64,000 nt of DNA from Polyangiaceae bacterium (lineage in GTDB: Bacteria > Myxococcota_A > Polyangia > Polyangiales > Polyangiaceae), in NCBI GenBank assembly GCA_020633235.1, contig JACKEA010000003.1, positions 434,001-498,000 of the forward strand. The letters run 5' to 3'. Positions 7,688 to 15,411 of the stretch are shown one piece after another. Made by a program: the position numbers and the translations under genes. Each line of letters begins with the position of its first letter. Positions within the stretch are counted from its first letter, which is position 1. The notes beneath the pieces are model-generated. The model was given only the letters and a program-made list of their open reading frames with translations. It searched no databases and had not been told where the DNA came from.

Positions 7688-8467
7688 TCAGCCGCTCTTC
7701 TGCCGCTTCTTGGCAGGCGAACGGGGCTTCGAGAGGCTCGGCTTGTGGCCCTTGGCCCGGGCCACGCCGGGCTTTTCCGTCAGCTCGCCAAGGCGGGCTG
7801 CAAACGCCGGTCCCTTGTCCTCGTGCTTGAAGAAGGCGAAAGCCTCGCTCCAGCGTTGAGCCGAGATCCGCTCCGCCCACTCTCCGATGGCGGCGTCGGA
7901 GTAGTCTTCGGAGCGCAGCCGAAGGTAGCCGAAGCTCGCCGTCGCCACGAAGGGCGGTGACTTGTCCGCCTTCTCCGCGTCGCCCGTCACCAGCGCGGCG
8001 TTCTTCTCGGAGAGCACGGCGAACACGTCGTCGGCGAACCAGCTCTCGTGGCGGAACTCCAGCGCCGCGTGGCAGCCGTGCGGCAAGGTCGCGAGGAAGT
8101 CCCGGAGCAACGGCACGTCCCTCTTCAAGAACGGCGGCAGCTGGAACAGCATCGCACCCAGGCGATCTTCGAGGATGGCCGACACCTTGAACAACACCGC
8201 CACGCTGTCCGCCACGTCCCGCAGCTTGGAAAAATGCGTGATGCGACGCGACGCCTTCAGGGAAAAGCGAAAGTCCGGCGGCACTTGCTCCCGCCAACCG
8301 TGCACCACGTCCGCCTTCGGCATCCGGTAGAACGTGTTGTTGATCTCGACGGTGGAGAGCTTGCCCGCGTAGAAGGCGAGCATGTCCGAGGCAGCGCAGT
8401 CCTCGGGATAGAAGCTCCCTTTCCATCCTGCATAGGAGAAGCCGCTGGTTCCCGCCCGGACGCGCAT
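7688..8467 (-). CDS. DUF72 (YecE-like) TIM-barrel protein
   Basis: A 259-residue protein of the DUF72 family. Hallmarks are the N-terminal VRAGTSGFSYAGWKGSFYPE, then STVEINNTFYRMP, FRFSLKASRRITH, LGAMLFQLPP, AALEFRHESWF and the late FFKHEDKGPA. The family adopts a TIM-barrel fold; its biochemical role is still uncertain. ATG 8467 places this conserved beginning directly at the N-terminus, so 20 in-frame upstream codons are not needed. The C-terminal 30 residues are a basic Lys/Arg-rich tail (KKRQKSG), which might bind nucleic acid. It is divergent from the HTTM-like gene across 80 bases. Confidence 0.9.
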   Translation of the reverse strand: MRVRAGTSGFSYAGWKGSFYPEDCAASDMLAFYAGKLSTVEINNTFYRMPKADVVHGWREQVPPDFRFSLKASRRITHFSKLRDVADSVAVLFKVSAILEDRLGAMLFQLPPFLKRDVPLLRDFLATLPHGCHAALEFRHESWFADDVFAVLSEKNAALVTGDAEKADKSPPFVATASFGYLRLRSEDYSDAAIGEWAERISAQRWSEAFAFFKHEDKGPAFAARLGELTEKPGVARAKGHKPSLSKPRSPAKKRQKSG

Positions 8468-8547
8468 CGTCCGCAGGGTAACAGCGGGCCGTGGTCGGAG
8501 TGGTGTTTTCGGTGTCGATCCCGGCAAAGTCGTGACAAACCCATGCC

Positions 8548-9852
8548 ATGCGCCTCCGCGCCGAGCCGGCTGCCGCTCTCGCGTTGCTTCGCGTCGTGGT
8601 CCCGGCCATGCTCCTGGTGGCGCCGGGGTATCGCGAAGGCGCCCGGGTCGCCGCCTGGGATCCGGCGCGCTGGTCCGTGCCGGAAGGCCTGCACTGGTTC
8701 GTCCGCGTGCTGCCCATCTCTCCCGCCATCGCCACGGGAGCGCAGGTGGTGGTGGCGTTCGCGGCGCTGCTCGCCATCGCCGGCATTCGGGCCCGCGTGG
8801 CCCTGGCGCTGATGACCCTCGCGGCCTACTACCTGTACTCCATCGCGCAGCTCACCGGCTTCGTGTGGCACGACATGCACCTCTTGTGGCTGGCGGCGCT
8901 GCTGGCCGCAAGCCCTTGCGCCGACGTACTGGCGGTGGACGCCCGTCGTCCCTGGAACGTGGAAGGGCCGGAGTACGCGCCGCCGCTGTGGGCCGCGCGG
9001 ATGCAGCTGGCCGCGGTGTACTTCTTCCCCGGACTGCACAAGCTGCTCAGCTCGGGCCTCGGCTGGGCGCTGTCGGACAACCTGCGAAACCAGATGTACT
9101 GGAAGTGGCTCGAGCACGGCAGCATCCCGAGCTTTCGTCTCGACCAGATCCCCTGGCTCTTGCCCGCCGGCGGGCTGTTCGTGCTCGCCTTCGAGCTGTC
9201 GTTCCCGGTGCTGGTGCTGTTCAGCAGGACCCGACCCTGGTTGGCCGTCGCCGGTCTGGCGTTTCACCTGCTCTCGCAGGCGATCTTCCGCATCGCCTTC
9301 ATGAGCCTGTGGCTCTGCTACGTGGTGCTGTTCGACCCGCGGCGGCTGCTCGGGGCGCTGTGGTTCGATCGCCACCCCGAAAAGCGGCGTGAAGACCTCG
9401 GCGCGACTCCCGCGCGCTTCTTGCTGCCCATCGCCGCCCTGCTACTGGTAGGCGTGGTGATTCAAGGCGCCCGCGGCCAAATGCGAGCGTATCCCTTCGC
9501 TTGCTACCCCACCTTCGAGTGGCGCGCGAAGAGCGAGATGCCGGATCTGGTGCTGGTCGCCGTGCGCCCCGACGGCCGCGAAGTCGACATACCCCATGCC
9601 AAGAACCGTCGCGGCTACCGCACCCAGCGCCAGTGGGGCGAAGTGTGGAGCCTCGCCGGCGTGTACGGCTCGACGCCCAAACGGCGCCTCACCGCGTACG
9701 TGAACGACGTCGCCCGCGCACGCTACGCCCACGCGCTGCTCCAGGGCGCGACGGCCCTCCGCGCTTACCGCGTGTACCGCTCCGTGCTGCCGGAAGATCG
9801 CCGGGCGCCGCCCACCCGCCGCACGCTGCTGCTCGAGATCCCTCCCCCATAG
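8548..9852 (+). CDS. HTTM-like integral membrane protein
   Basis: A 434-residue membrane protein with about eight helices in residues 1-330 and a soluble C-terminal domain of about 100 residues. The membrane part resembles the HTTM domain shared with vitamin K-dependent gamma-carboxylase: a helix bearing ALALLRVVVPAMLLVAP, a His-rich loop (GFVWHDMHLLWLAALL), WAARMQLAAVYFFPGLHKL and LSSGLGW. Bacterial HTTM proteins are mostly uncharacterised. The CxxC signatures of DoxX-like relatives are absent. It stands alone between divergent DUF72 and a repeat-filled intergenic region. Confidence 0.72.
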   Translation: MRLRAEPAAALALLRVVVPAMLLVAPGYREGARVAAWDPARWSVPEGLHWFVRVLPISPAIATGAQVVVAFAALLAIAGIRARVALALMTLAAYYLYSIAQLTGFVWHDMHLLWLAALLAASPCADVLAVDARRPWNVEGPEYAPPLWAARMQLAAVYFFPGLHKLLSSGLGWALSDNLRNQMYWKWLEHGSIPSFRLDQIPWLLPAGGLFVLAFELSFPVLVLFSRTRPWLAVAGLAFHLLSQAIFRIAFMSLWLCYVVLFDPRRLLGALWFDRHPEKRREDLGATPARFLLPIAALLLVGVVIQGARGQMRAYPFACYPTFEWRAKSEMPDLVLVAVRPDGREVDIPHAKNRRGYRTQRQWGEVWSLAGVYGSTPKRRLTAYVNDVARARYAHALLQGATALRAYRVYRSVLPEDRRAPPTRRTLLLEIPPP

Positions 9853-9863
9853 CGAGTCTGGCT

Positions 9864-9884
9864 TTGTCGGTCCGCCGCGGAACC
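9864..9884 (+). repeat. Dispersed motif, copy 1
   Basis: TTGTCGGTCCGCCGCGGAAC plus one C, twelve bases after the HTTM-like gene stop. The same 21-mer occurs at 44492-44512, and related copies occur elsewhere in the window. The following ACCACCGT is shared with the copy at 29548, so the conserved unit is longer than the core. Confidence 0.7.
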
Positions 9885-9909
9885 ACCGTCGACCGCTCGA
9901 GCCGCCACG

Positions 9910-9965
9910 CCCGGAGAGAGTCAACCGCCAAGGCCGCCACACCCGGAGAGAGTCTACCGCCAAGG
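9910..9965. repeat. 32-bp tandem repeat with CCGCCAAGGCCGCCA
   Basis: Two near-identical units starting CCCGGAGAGAGTC at 9910 and 9942 (period 32). Each contains CCGCCAAGGCCGCCA, the reverse complement of the CTTGGCGxxTTGGCGG strings in the larger repeats downstream, so the region also has an inverted arrangement. Confidence 0.8.
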
Positions 9966-9986
9966 CCGCCAAGCTCGCCAAGACAT

Positions 9987-10242
9987 GAACGAGAGAGGGT
10001 CGTGATCGTGAACCCGATTCATTGAAACGTCGCAAGCGTCGCGAAGCGTCTCCCCTCGCTCATCCAAGAGTCTTGGCTCTCTCTTGGCGCTCTTGGCGAC
10101 TTGGCGGTTTGTCCTCCACACGAACGAGAGAGGGTCGTGATCGTGAACCCGATTCATTGAAGCGTCGCGAAGCGTCTCCCTTCGCTCATCCAAGAGTCTT
10201 GGCTCTCTCTTGGCGCTCTTGGCGACTTGGCGGTTTGTCCTC
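9987..10242. repeat. Direct repeat of about 121-130 bp, two copies
   Basis: Copy one is 9987-10116 and copy two 10122-10242. Both run from GAACGAGAGAGGGTCGTGAT to CTTGGCGGTTTGTCCTC. The only sizeable difference is a 9-base insertion in copy one within a CGTCGCAAG/CGTCGCGAAG stretch. The right part contains strings of CTTGGCG. No reading frame here looks like a protein. Together with the 32-bp repeats this fills the gene-free region 9853-10244. Confidence 0.85.
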
Positions 10243-10244
10243 TC

Positions 10245-11060
10245 TCAGGCCGAGATCGGGATCCCGCGCGCTCGCAGCGGCGTTCGCACGCGCTCTTCCA
10301 TGCTGCGCTGGGCGAGCGCGAGGTATGCGTCGCTGCGCATCCAGCCGAGGGCGTCCTTCGCGGGCTCGTCGTCGAGCGCGCGGCGCGCCTCGATGTCCTT
10401 CCACTGCCGCTGAACCGCGAGGATCGTGCGATCCGCCGCCCGGCCCAAGTGCGTGAGGTCCGCTTCCGTCAGATCCGGCAGCGCCCAATCGAGGAACGCG
10501 AAGCCGAAGGTGCCGTGGGCGGCCTCGTCCTTGACGATGCGGCCGAGCACCGCTCGCGGCAGCGGATGCTGCGCCGCCTTCCAGGTACCGCGGAGCAACG
10601 GGATGCTGAGAGCTTCGCCCACGCAAAAGAAGCGCACGATCATGTCTGCCGCGCGCATCAGCGGCGACAGCTCCGCCGGGGCGTCCACGATCATCTCGTC
10701 CGGGTCGTGCATGATTTCGGTACCGCCACCGAGCTCCATTGCCATCCGAGCACACAGCTCCACGTGCACCAGCTCGTCCAGCGGGAAGCGCGACGCCATG
10801 GCGATCAGATCCAGAGGCGCGCGGCACTCGAGCAACCCCCGCAGCGTGGCCGCGCAGGCAATCCCGGTGCGGTGCTCCTGAAACGCCGCGCCGGTCCACT
10901 GCTTGCGCGCCAGAATCAGCGCCTTCTCGGAGAACACGCTGGTGTCCAGCGTGCCCCAGGGCATGGCCTCCACCTCCGGACGCATCTTGCGGTAGCGCCG
11001 CTCGATCCCCTCGCCGAATAGTGAAAGCTCGAACAGCTCGCCGGCCTTGACTTGATCCAT
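10245..11060 (-). CDS. Ferritin-like diiron protein
   Basis: A 271-residue, mainly helical protein with a complete diiron ligand pattern in spacing and order: Glu62, E96LVH99, Glu149 and E179AAH182, each on a predicted helix. This is the E/ExxH/E/ExxH layout of ferritin-like oxidases and oxygenases. The substrate is unknown. The ATG at 11060 lies one base after the stop of the preceding small gene (TGA-C-ATG), so the two are tightly coupled. That gene and its paralogue encode short proteins with repeated GNLMPP-like motifs, which makes them candidate substrates or partners. It is not a storage ferritin by length or sequence. Confidence 0.8.
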   Translation of the reverse strand: MDQVKAGELFELSLFGEGIERRYRKMRPEVEAMPWGTLDTSVFSEKALILARKQWTGAAFQEHRTGIACAATLRGLLECRAPLDLIAMASRFPLDELVHVELCARMAMELGGGTEIMHDPDEMIVDAPAELSPLMRAADMIVRFFCVGEALSIPLLRGTWKAAQHPLPRAVLGRIVKDEAAHGTFGFAFLDWALPDLTEADLTHLGRAADRTILAVQRQWKDIEARRALDDEPAKDALGWMRSDAYLALAQRSMEERVRTPLRARGIPISA

Positions 11061-11061
11061 G

Positions 11062-11367
11062 TCAATCCGTTCCAGCGTCTTGCACGTCGTCCGTGGCGTC
11101 CACCGGCGCCACCAGATTCGCCACCACGTCCAGCACCGACGTCTCTTGCACGACGTCCTGCTGCACGTCCTCCGCCGCGTCGATCGGCGCGACCAGATTC
11201 GCCACCACGTCGGAAGCCACCTGATCCTTGCCGGCGTCCGGCGGCGGCACCAGGTTGCCCGATGTCTCGCTGTTGCCACCGCAAGCGACGTAGCTCACCG
11301 CAGCCACACCGAGGCTCGCCACCAACAGCTTGCGCCCCCGCCTCCCTCTCTCTTTGCCCACGCTCAT
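11062..11367 (-). CDS. Small exported-type protein with three [GA]NLV[PA]P motifs
   Basis: About 101 residues, family not recognised. The N-terminus is basic (GRRGRKLLVAS) followed by a hydrophobic stretch (LGVAAVSYVAC) that resembles a signal peptide, though the lipobox is poor. The rest is acidic and contains SGNLVPP, then VANLVAP twice. The beginning GRKLLVASxGVAAVSY is shared with the neighbouring upstream gene, so the two are tandem paralogues. Start chosen at ATG 11367; an in-frame GTG at 11385 is possible. The stop is one base from the start of the ferritin-like gene. Confidence 0.72.
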   Translation of the reverse strand: MSVGKERGRRGRKLLVASLGVAAVSYVACGGNSETSGNLVPPPDAGKDQVASDVVANLVAPIDAAEDVQQDVVQETSVLDVVANLVAPVDATDDVQDAGTD

Positions 11368-11407
11368 TCCGAAAGTGTCAGCCACCCGCGCTCGTCGCGC
11401 AAGTCCG

Positions 11408-11725
11408 TCACTTGGACTTCGGCGGTGGTTCCGGCGGCGGCATCAGATTACCCACCGGATGCGGCTTGGGCGTCGCCGTGGGTTGCGGTGGCGCGGCGTC
11501 GCCCGGGTCCTGAGGTGGCATCAAGTTGCCCACCGGCTCCGGCATCGGATCCGCAGTGGCTGGCGGAGGCGCCGCGTCAATCGGTTCCGGCGGCATCAAG
11601 TTGCCGACCTGCTCGACGCCGTCGCCATCCCTCGCGCCGCCACCGTTCTCCGTCTTGTGGCAGGCGTAGCTGACCGCAGCGACACCGATGGATGCGACGA
11701 GCAGCTTGCGTCCCGGACGAGCCAT
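11408..11725 (-). CDS. Small exported-type protein with three VGNLMPP repeats
   Basis: A 105-residue protein, paralogue of the next gene. Residues 6-20 (RKLLVASIGVAAVSY) are nearly identical to it, then Cys22. The mature part is Pro/Ala-rich and carries the exact heptapeptide VGNLMPP at residues 40-46, 65-71 and 91-97, a period of 25-26. No known domain. It begins the three-gene minus-strand unit that ends with the diiron protein. It could be a structural or envelope peptide, or a precursor modified by the ferritin-like enzyme; the sequence alone does not decide. Confidence 0.75.
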   Translation of the reverse strand: MARPGRKLLVASIGVAAVSYACHKTENGGGARDGDGVEQVGNLMPPEPIDAAPPPATADPMPEPVGNLMPPQDPGDAAPPQPTATPKPHPVGNLMPPPEPPPKSK

Positions 11726-11768
11726 GGCGCCATCATCACCGCACCCCGTCGGCAGTTCCAGTCTTCTT

Positions 11769-11788
11769 TTGTTGGTCCGGCGCGATCC
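11769..11788 (+). repeat. Degenerate copy of the dispersed motif
   Basis: TTGTTGGTCCGGCGCGATCC in the 80-base gap between two minus-strand genes matches the dispersed motif core at about three quarters of positions. It is kept as a possible decayed copy only. Confidence 0.3.
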
Positions 11789-11805
11789 CCGGCTAAAATC
11801 GCTCT

Positions 11806-12765
11806 CTACGGACAGCCGACGCGATCAGTCGAGATGACCACGTCGTCGATGTAGAGCTCGCGCTTGCCGTCGTCCTGGTACTTCTCGTAGCCCAAGCGTA
11901 GGCGCTCGAAGCTCGGACCCAACCACTTGTCGTTGGTGTCGTGGTCGATGCAACCCTGGCCCTGACCCTTCACCGCGAGATCGGTGACCTCCGTGCCGTT
12001 CAGCCAGAAGCTCATCTCGTCGTTGTCGCCGTCGAAGCGCCACTCCACGCACGCCCAGCTTCCGACGGGCATGGTGCTCTGAGAGCCCTGCCAGCAGTCC
12101 GACTTCACGCCGCTGGTCTCGTAGTTGGCCAAGAACCGCGGCTGACCTTGAGAGTCCCAGTTCATGCCGCCGTAACGGTAAAAGGCATCGAAGCTCTGGC
12201 CCGGGACCGGACCTTCACCCTGGATCATGGTCCAGTGCACGCCGTCGCCCACGATGCTGTCGAGCCACACCATCATGCGGCCGTACATCACGTTCTTGGG
12301 CAACGGGAACACCGGCGAGCCTTTCAGTCCGATGTACGCGCGCTGATAGGTGCTGGAGCCATCCGCCACGAAGTGCATCGCGTGCGAGCCGCCGTGAGCC
12401 TTCGCATCCGTCACCAATGCCGTTCCGCCGTTCTCGAGCAACGCCCAGGGGGCCCCGGGCGCGCTGCCCGCGGTGTCGTTCTCGAAGTCGTCGCAGAAGA
12501 GCGCGCTCTTGCAGGGATCCGCCGCGGCGTCCTGGCCGGCATCAGCGCCGCCCCCTTGCCCGCCGCCGCTGCCGGCGATTCCACCGCTGCCCGCGCTCGC
12601 GTCGCTCGCGCCGGTGCCGCCGTTGCCCGCCGTCGCGCCGGCACTGCCCCCTGGGCCGCCTCCGCCTCCGCCGCTGCCGCCGCCTCCGCCACTCGTGTCG
12701 TCGCTCGAGCAGGCAGCAAGCGTGCACGCCGACACCACGAGCACCATCCAGAGTCCGCCCTTCAT
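11806..12765 (-). CDS. Secreted lipoprotein with lectin/lyase-like domain
   Basis: A 319-residue lipoprotein: lipobox LAAC (Cys19), Gly/Ser/Ala linker to about residue 82, then a beta-rich domain of about 235 residues. The domain starts with CKSALFCDDFEND, and contains RMMVWLDS, HWTMIQGEG, a WACVEWRFDGDND segment and closes with RELYIDDVVIST. This order is typical of concanavalin-like jelly rolls such as polysaccharide lyases and Cip1-type proteins acting on plant or algal polysaccharides. Binding or cleavage is inferred from the fold only. It is divergent from the next gene. Confidence 0.75.
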   Translation of the reverse strand: MKGGLWMVLVVSACTLAACSSDDTSGGGGGSGGGGGGPGGSAGATAGNGGTGASDASAGSGGIAGSGGGQGGGADAGQDAAADPCKSALFCDDFENDTAGSAPGAPWALLENGGTALVTDAKAHGGSHAMHFVADGSSTYQRAYIGLKGSPVFPLPKNVMYGRMMVWLDSIVGDGVHWTMIQGEGPVPGQSFDAFYRYGGMNWDSQGQPRFLANYETSGVKSDCWQGSQSTMPVGSWACVEWRFDGDNDEMSFWLNGTEVTDLAVKGQGQGCIDHDTNDKWLGPSFERLRLGYEKYQDDGKRELYIDDVVISTDRVGCP

Positions 12766-12811
12766 CTGACGACGATGCCACGGGTCGCACCCAGCGCGCT
12801 ACACTCCGAAC

Positions 12812-13186
12812 GTGCTGCCCGTCGTCATCGGAGGCGCCGTCCTCGTCGTGCTGGCCGTGATCGCCTTGGCACTGCGGCCCAATCGCGAGGCGAGCCTGCG
12901 CGACGCGGCCGCCCGCGTCGGCGCCAAGCTCGCGGAGCTGTATGGCAAGAGCGACGAGTATCGTCCCGCGCGCGTAGAGCGCGCGCTGACCGAGGCGCGC
13001 GTCGCCGACAAATGGCTCCCGCACTGCCTCGCCCTGTTCTCGAGCCAGGCGGAGTTCGCGGCCCACCCCGCGTGTCGCGGTCTGGACCACCGCGCGCTGC
13101 GCATCGAAATGGAGAACGTCCGGCGCCTCGATCGGGAGCACGCTTGGGGCGGCGGCACCATCGATACCCACTACGATCCGCCATGA
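12812..13186 (+). CDS. Membrane-anchored hypothetical protein
   Basis: A 124-residue protein with one N-terminal membrane segment (about residues 2-21) and a helical cytoplasmic or periplasmic domain. Conserved-looking parts include RDAAARVGAKLAELYG and DKWLPHCLALFSS. No family is recognised with confidence. GTG 12812 has no ribosome binding site, but TACACT ends six bases before it, matching the leaderless pattern. Its stop overlaps the ATG of the CPBP-like gene by four bases (ATGA). Confidence 0.7.
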   Translation: MLPVVIGGAVLVVLAVIALALRPNREASLRDAAARVGAKLAELYGKSDEYRPARVERALTEARVADKWLPHCLALFSSQAEFAAHPACRGLDHRALRIEMENVRRLDREHAWGGGTIDTHYDPP

Positions 13187-14451
13187 AGCGCGAGGACGTG
13201 ACCGTCGCTGCCCTGTTGCTGCAGCCGTTCACGTTGTACCTCATCGCGCTGCATTTCGTCGCTGCGCCGTCTGTCGAAGAGTGGGCCCACGCCGATCCCA
13301 TCCTGACGCTGCTGCCCGGCCGCTCCGCGCTGTGGCTCGCACCCGTGGTGGGGGTCACGACGGTCGCGGTGTGGTGGCGCCTCGCGCCGCCGAGCGCAGC
13401 GGCGCTGCGCGCCGGCGCCCTGAACGCGCTCCTCGGAGCGTTGCTCGCGGCCCTGGGTGTCCTGGCGCTGCGCGGTGTCACCGGGCCCGTGCTGCCCTCC
13501 GTCATTCCGCCGGAAGAGAGCTCGACCCCTGGCTTCCTCGCCAGCATGAGTGCCGGCTATCTGGAAGAAGCGGCATGCCGCCTCGCGGTACTACCGCTGG
13601 TGTACCTCGCGCTGAAGGATCGCACGCCCCTCGCCGGGGTCGGCGCGGTCCTCGTCACGGCGCTGACCTTCGCGAGCTGGCACGCGCTCGGCGAGCCGCT
13701 GTCGGCGCAGTTCTTCCTCACCCGCCTCGCCATCCCCGGCGTTGCCATGAGCGTGGTGGCGCTGTGGAGCCCGTCCGCCATCGTGGTCGGCCACTGCGTC
13801 GCGCACCTCTTGATCCCAGCGCTGTTCGTCGCTCCGTCAGGGGCGCCAGTTCCCGTCGCCGTCGGCGTCCACGTACACGGGGTTGCCGATGGCCACGGGG
13901 CGCAGCCGGGAGCGAACGCTCACGGACGGGCCGAGGGCGTGATGGCCGTCCGCGCGCAGCACGATGAACGTATCCTTCGCTGTGCTGACGGAGATGTCGC
14001 CTTCGAAGCGCCGCACCTCGGCGCCGGGTGGCACCGCCCACTCGCGTTCGAGCTTGCCGCCGACGTACAGCCGGACGTGGTCGACGTCGATCCAGGGCGC
14101 CGCGCGCACCGTGAAGTGGCCGTCGATGCGGCCGTTCTTGGCGACCACGAGATCTCCGAAGCTCTTTCCTCCGACGTCGAGCTGGAGCAGCGGCCCCGAC
14201 GTGAAGAACGCGTGCCCCGCTCGCAGCGCTTCGGCCAGCGCATCCGGCCCCGCGCCGGGGCGAACCCGCACGTAGTTCCGCGGGTAGCCGGCCAGGTCGT
14301 GTTGCAAGTGGTGCGTATCGGAGTCCCCCGTGGCCGCCACGTGGCGCCCGGACGCGAGCAGCCCGAACCAGTCCTTCAGCGTCGCGTCGAGGGTGAGCAA
14401 GAGCGGGTCCTGGTAGCCGTTCATGATCTCCACGGCGTCGAAATCGCCTGA
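13183..14451 (+). CDS. CPBP-family intramembrane protease-like protein, unusual 3' end
   Basis: From ATG 13183 about 210 residues encode a multi-helix membrane protein with the CPBP signature: EEAACR (EExxxR), FASWH (FxxxH) and HCVAH in place of HxxxN. CPBP proteins are CAAX-protease-like; some process peptides or mediate immunity. After about position 13830 the frame has no stop until 14449-14451, and the added residues are an antisense reading of the convergent PHP gene. The true gene may have lost its stop by mutation or frameshift, or may make a 422-residue protein. Gene identity is fairly sure; the end is not. Confidence 0.55.
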   Translation: MKREDVTVAALLLQPFTLYLIALHFVAAPSVEEWAHADPILTLLPGRSALWLAPVVGVTTVAVWWRLAPPSAAALRAGALNALLGALLAALGVLALRGVTGPVLPSVIPPEESSTPGFLASMSAGYLEEAACRLAVLPLVYLALKDRTPLAGVGAVLVTALTFASWHALGEPLSAQFFLTRLAIPGVAMSVVALWSPSAIVVGHCVAHLLIPALFVAPSGAPVPVAVGVHVHGVADGHGAQPGANAHGRAEGVMAVRAQHDERILRCADGDVAFEAPHLGAGWHRPLAFELAADVQPDVVDVDPGRRAHREVAVDAAVLGDHEISEALSSDVELEQRPRREERVPRSQRFGQRIRPRAGANPHVVPRVAGQVVLQVVRIGVPRGRHVAPGREQPEPVLQRRVEGEQERVLVAVHDLHGVEIA

Positions 14452-15411
14452 GGCTCCGGGTTTGGCGAAGCGCGCGGTCTTCGGGTTCAGCTTGCCCAGG
14501 GCGAAGTAGCCAAAACGCACCGAGCGCGGGTGGTTGACGATGATGACCGCGTGCGGCGCGTGGCTGCGGATGTCCGGGAACAGCTTCTTCGGTGCGTGGC
14601 CGTACAGCATGCGACCCTCGAGCACGTCCCAGCTGGGGTCGGGTTCCAGAGGAAAGGCACCGAAGTGGCCCCAATCCTTGGTGGTGACCTCCACACCGCG
14701 GGCGCTGCGCAAGAGCTCGCCGGCGCCCAGCTCGTCCACCACCGGCGCGTAGTCCGTCACCAGGTTGTGATCCGTCGACACGATCACGTCCACGCCCTCG
14801 GCGGCGAACTCGTACACCCGCGCCTCCAGCGGCACGTTCGAGTCCCAGGACGGAGCCGCGTGGACGTGAAAGTCCGCGCTGGTCCAGCCGTCCATCGGCG
14901 CCACGTGGGAGAGGGACGCCGACAGCTGCACCGGCGCAGCAGCGACGGAGAGCCCTTTGCGGATCACCGCCGACCACTCCGGGCCGCGGGTCACCCAGAC
15001 GTCATAGCGCCCCTGGGGGATGCGCACGGAGCCCGTGCCGGTGAGGGAGAACACGCGATTGTGCGCCGCGACGGCGCCCTCGAGCTGGATCGGGACGTCG
15101 TGCCGCGTGAACTGCGGCGTGGGCCAGGGCTTTGCCCCGACGAACGTGAGCTTCACCGGGATCGGCGCGCCGGTGCGGGCGTCCGTGACGCGGTAGTGGA
15201 GATTGCCCCAAGGCGGCTCGCGATCGCCGGGCCCCGCCGCTTCGTCCGCCGCCCGTGCCGCAGCGTCGGCAGCGAGACGCGCACCGCCGTCCGGACCGGG
15301 AGCTTCCGCGGCGGACCGACATCCTTGAAATCCGAATACGCCGGCGGCCAGCAGACAGCCGACGGCAGCGCTCGGCCCGAATAGATCCGCGAGCCGAGAT
15401 GGCGAGGGCAT
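13837..15411 (-). CDS. PHP-domain (CehA/McbA-type) metallohydrolase lipoprotein
   Basis: A 524-residue exported protein. The signal region ends near Cys31 (FGFQGC). A carboxypeptidase-regulatory-like beta domain follows (residues about 68-180, LHYRVTDARTGAPIPVKLTF), then the PHP phosphoesterase domain with metal motifs DFHVHAAPSWDS, STDHN, GVEVTT, VNHPRS and ATGDSDTHH. It ends with the family-typical NPVYVDADGDG. It likely hydrolyses a phosphoester outside the cytoplasm. Its ATG overlaps the stop of the M14-type gene by one base (TGATG), completing a three-gene coupled operon. A copy of the dispersed motif lies within its N-terminal coding region. Confidence 0.88.
   Translation of the reverse strand: MPSPSRLADLFGPSAAVGCLLAAGVFGFQGCRSAAEAPGPDGGARLAADAAARAADEAAGPGDREPPWGNLHYRVTDARTGAPIPVKLTFVGAKPWPTPQFTRHDVPIQLEGAVAAHNRVFSLTGTGSVRIPQGRYDVWVTRGPEWSAVIRKGLSVAAAPVQLSASLSHVAPMDGWTSADFHVHAAPSWDSNVPLEARVYEFAAEGVDVIVSTDHNLVTDYAPVVDELGAGELLRSARGVEVTTKDWGHFGAFPLEPDPSWDVLEGRMLYGHAPKKLFPDIRSHAPHAVIIVNHPRSVRFGYFALGKLNPKTARFAKPGASGDFDAVEIMNGYQDPLLLTLDATLKDWFGLLASGRHVAATGDSDTHHLQHDLAGYPRNYVRVRPGAGPDALAEALRAGHAFFTSGPLLQLDVGGKSFGDLVVAKNGRIDGHFTVRAAPWIDVDHVRLYVGGKLEREWAVPPGAEVRRFEGDISVSTAKDTFIVLRADGHHALGPSVSVRSRLRPVAIGNPVYVDADGDGNWRP
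15304..15321 (-). repeat. Dispersed motif inside a coding region
   Basis: On the minus strand TGTCGGTCCGCCGCGGAA matches 18 bases of the motif core. It codes CRSAAE at the Cys that ends the signal region of the PHP lipoprotein. The same strand context, GATGTCGGTCCGCCGCGGAA, occurs again at 55288-55308. Confidence 0.6.

Noticed and set aside
9987..10242. CRISPR-like array
   Set aside because: Only two long units without unique spacers of constant length, and no cas genes nearby.
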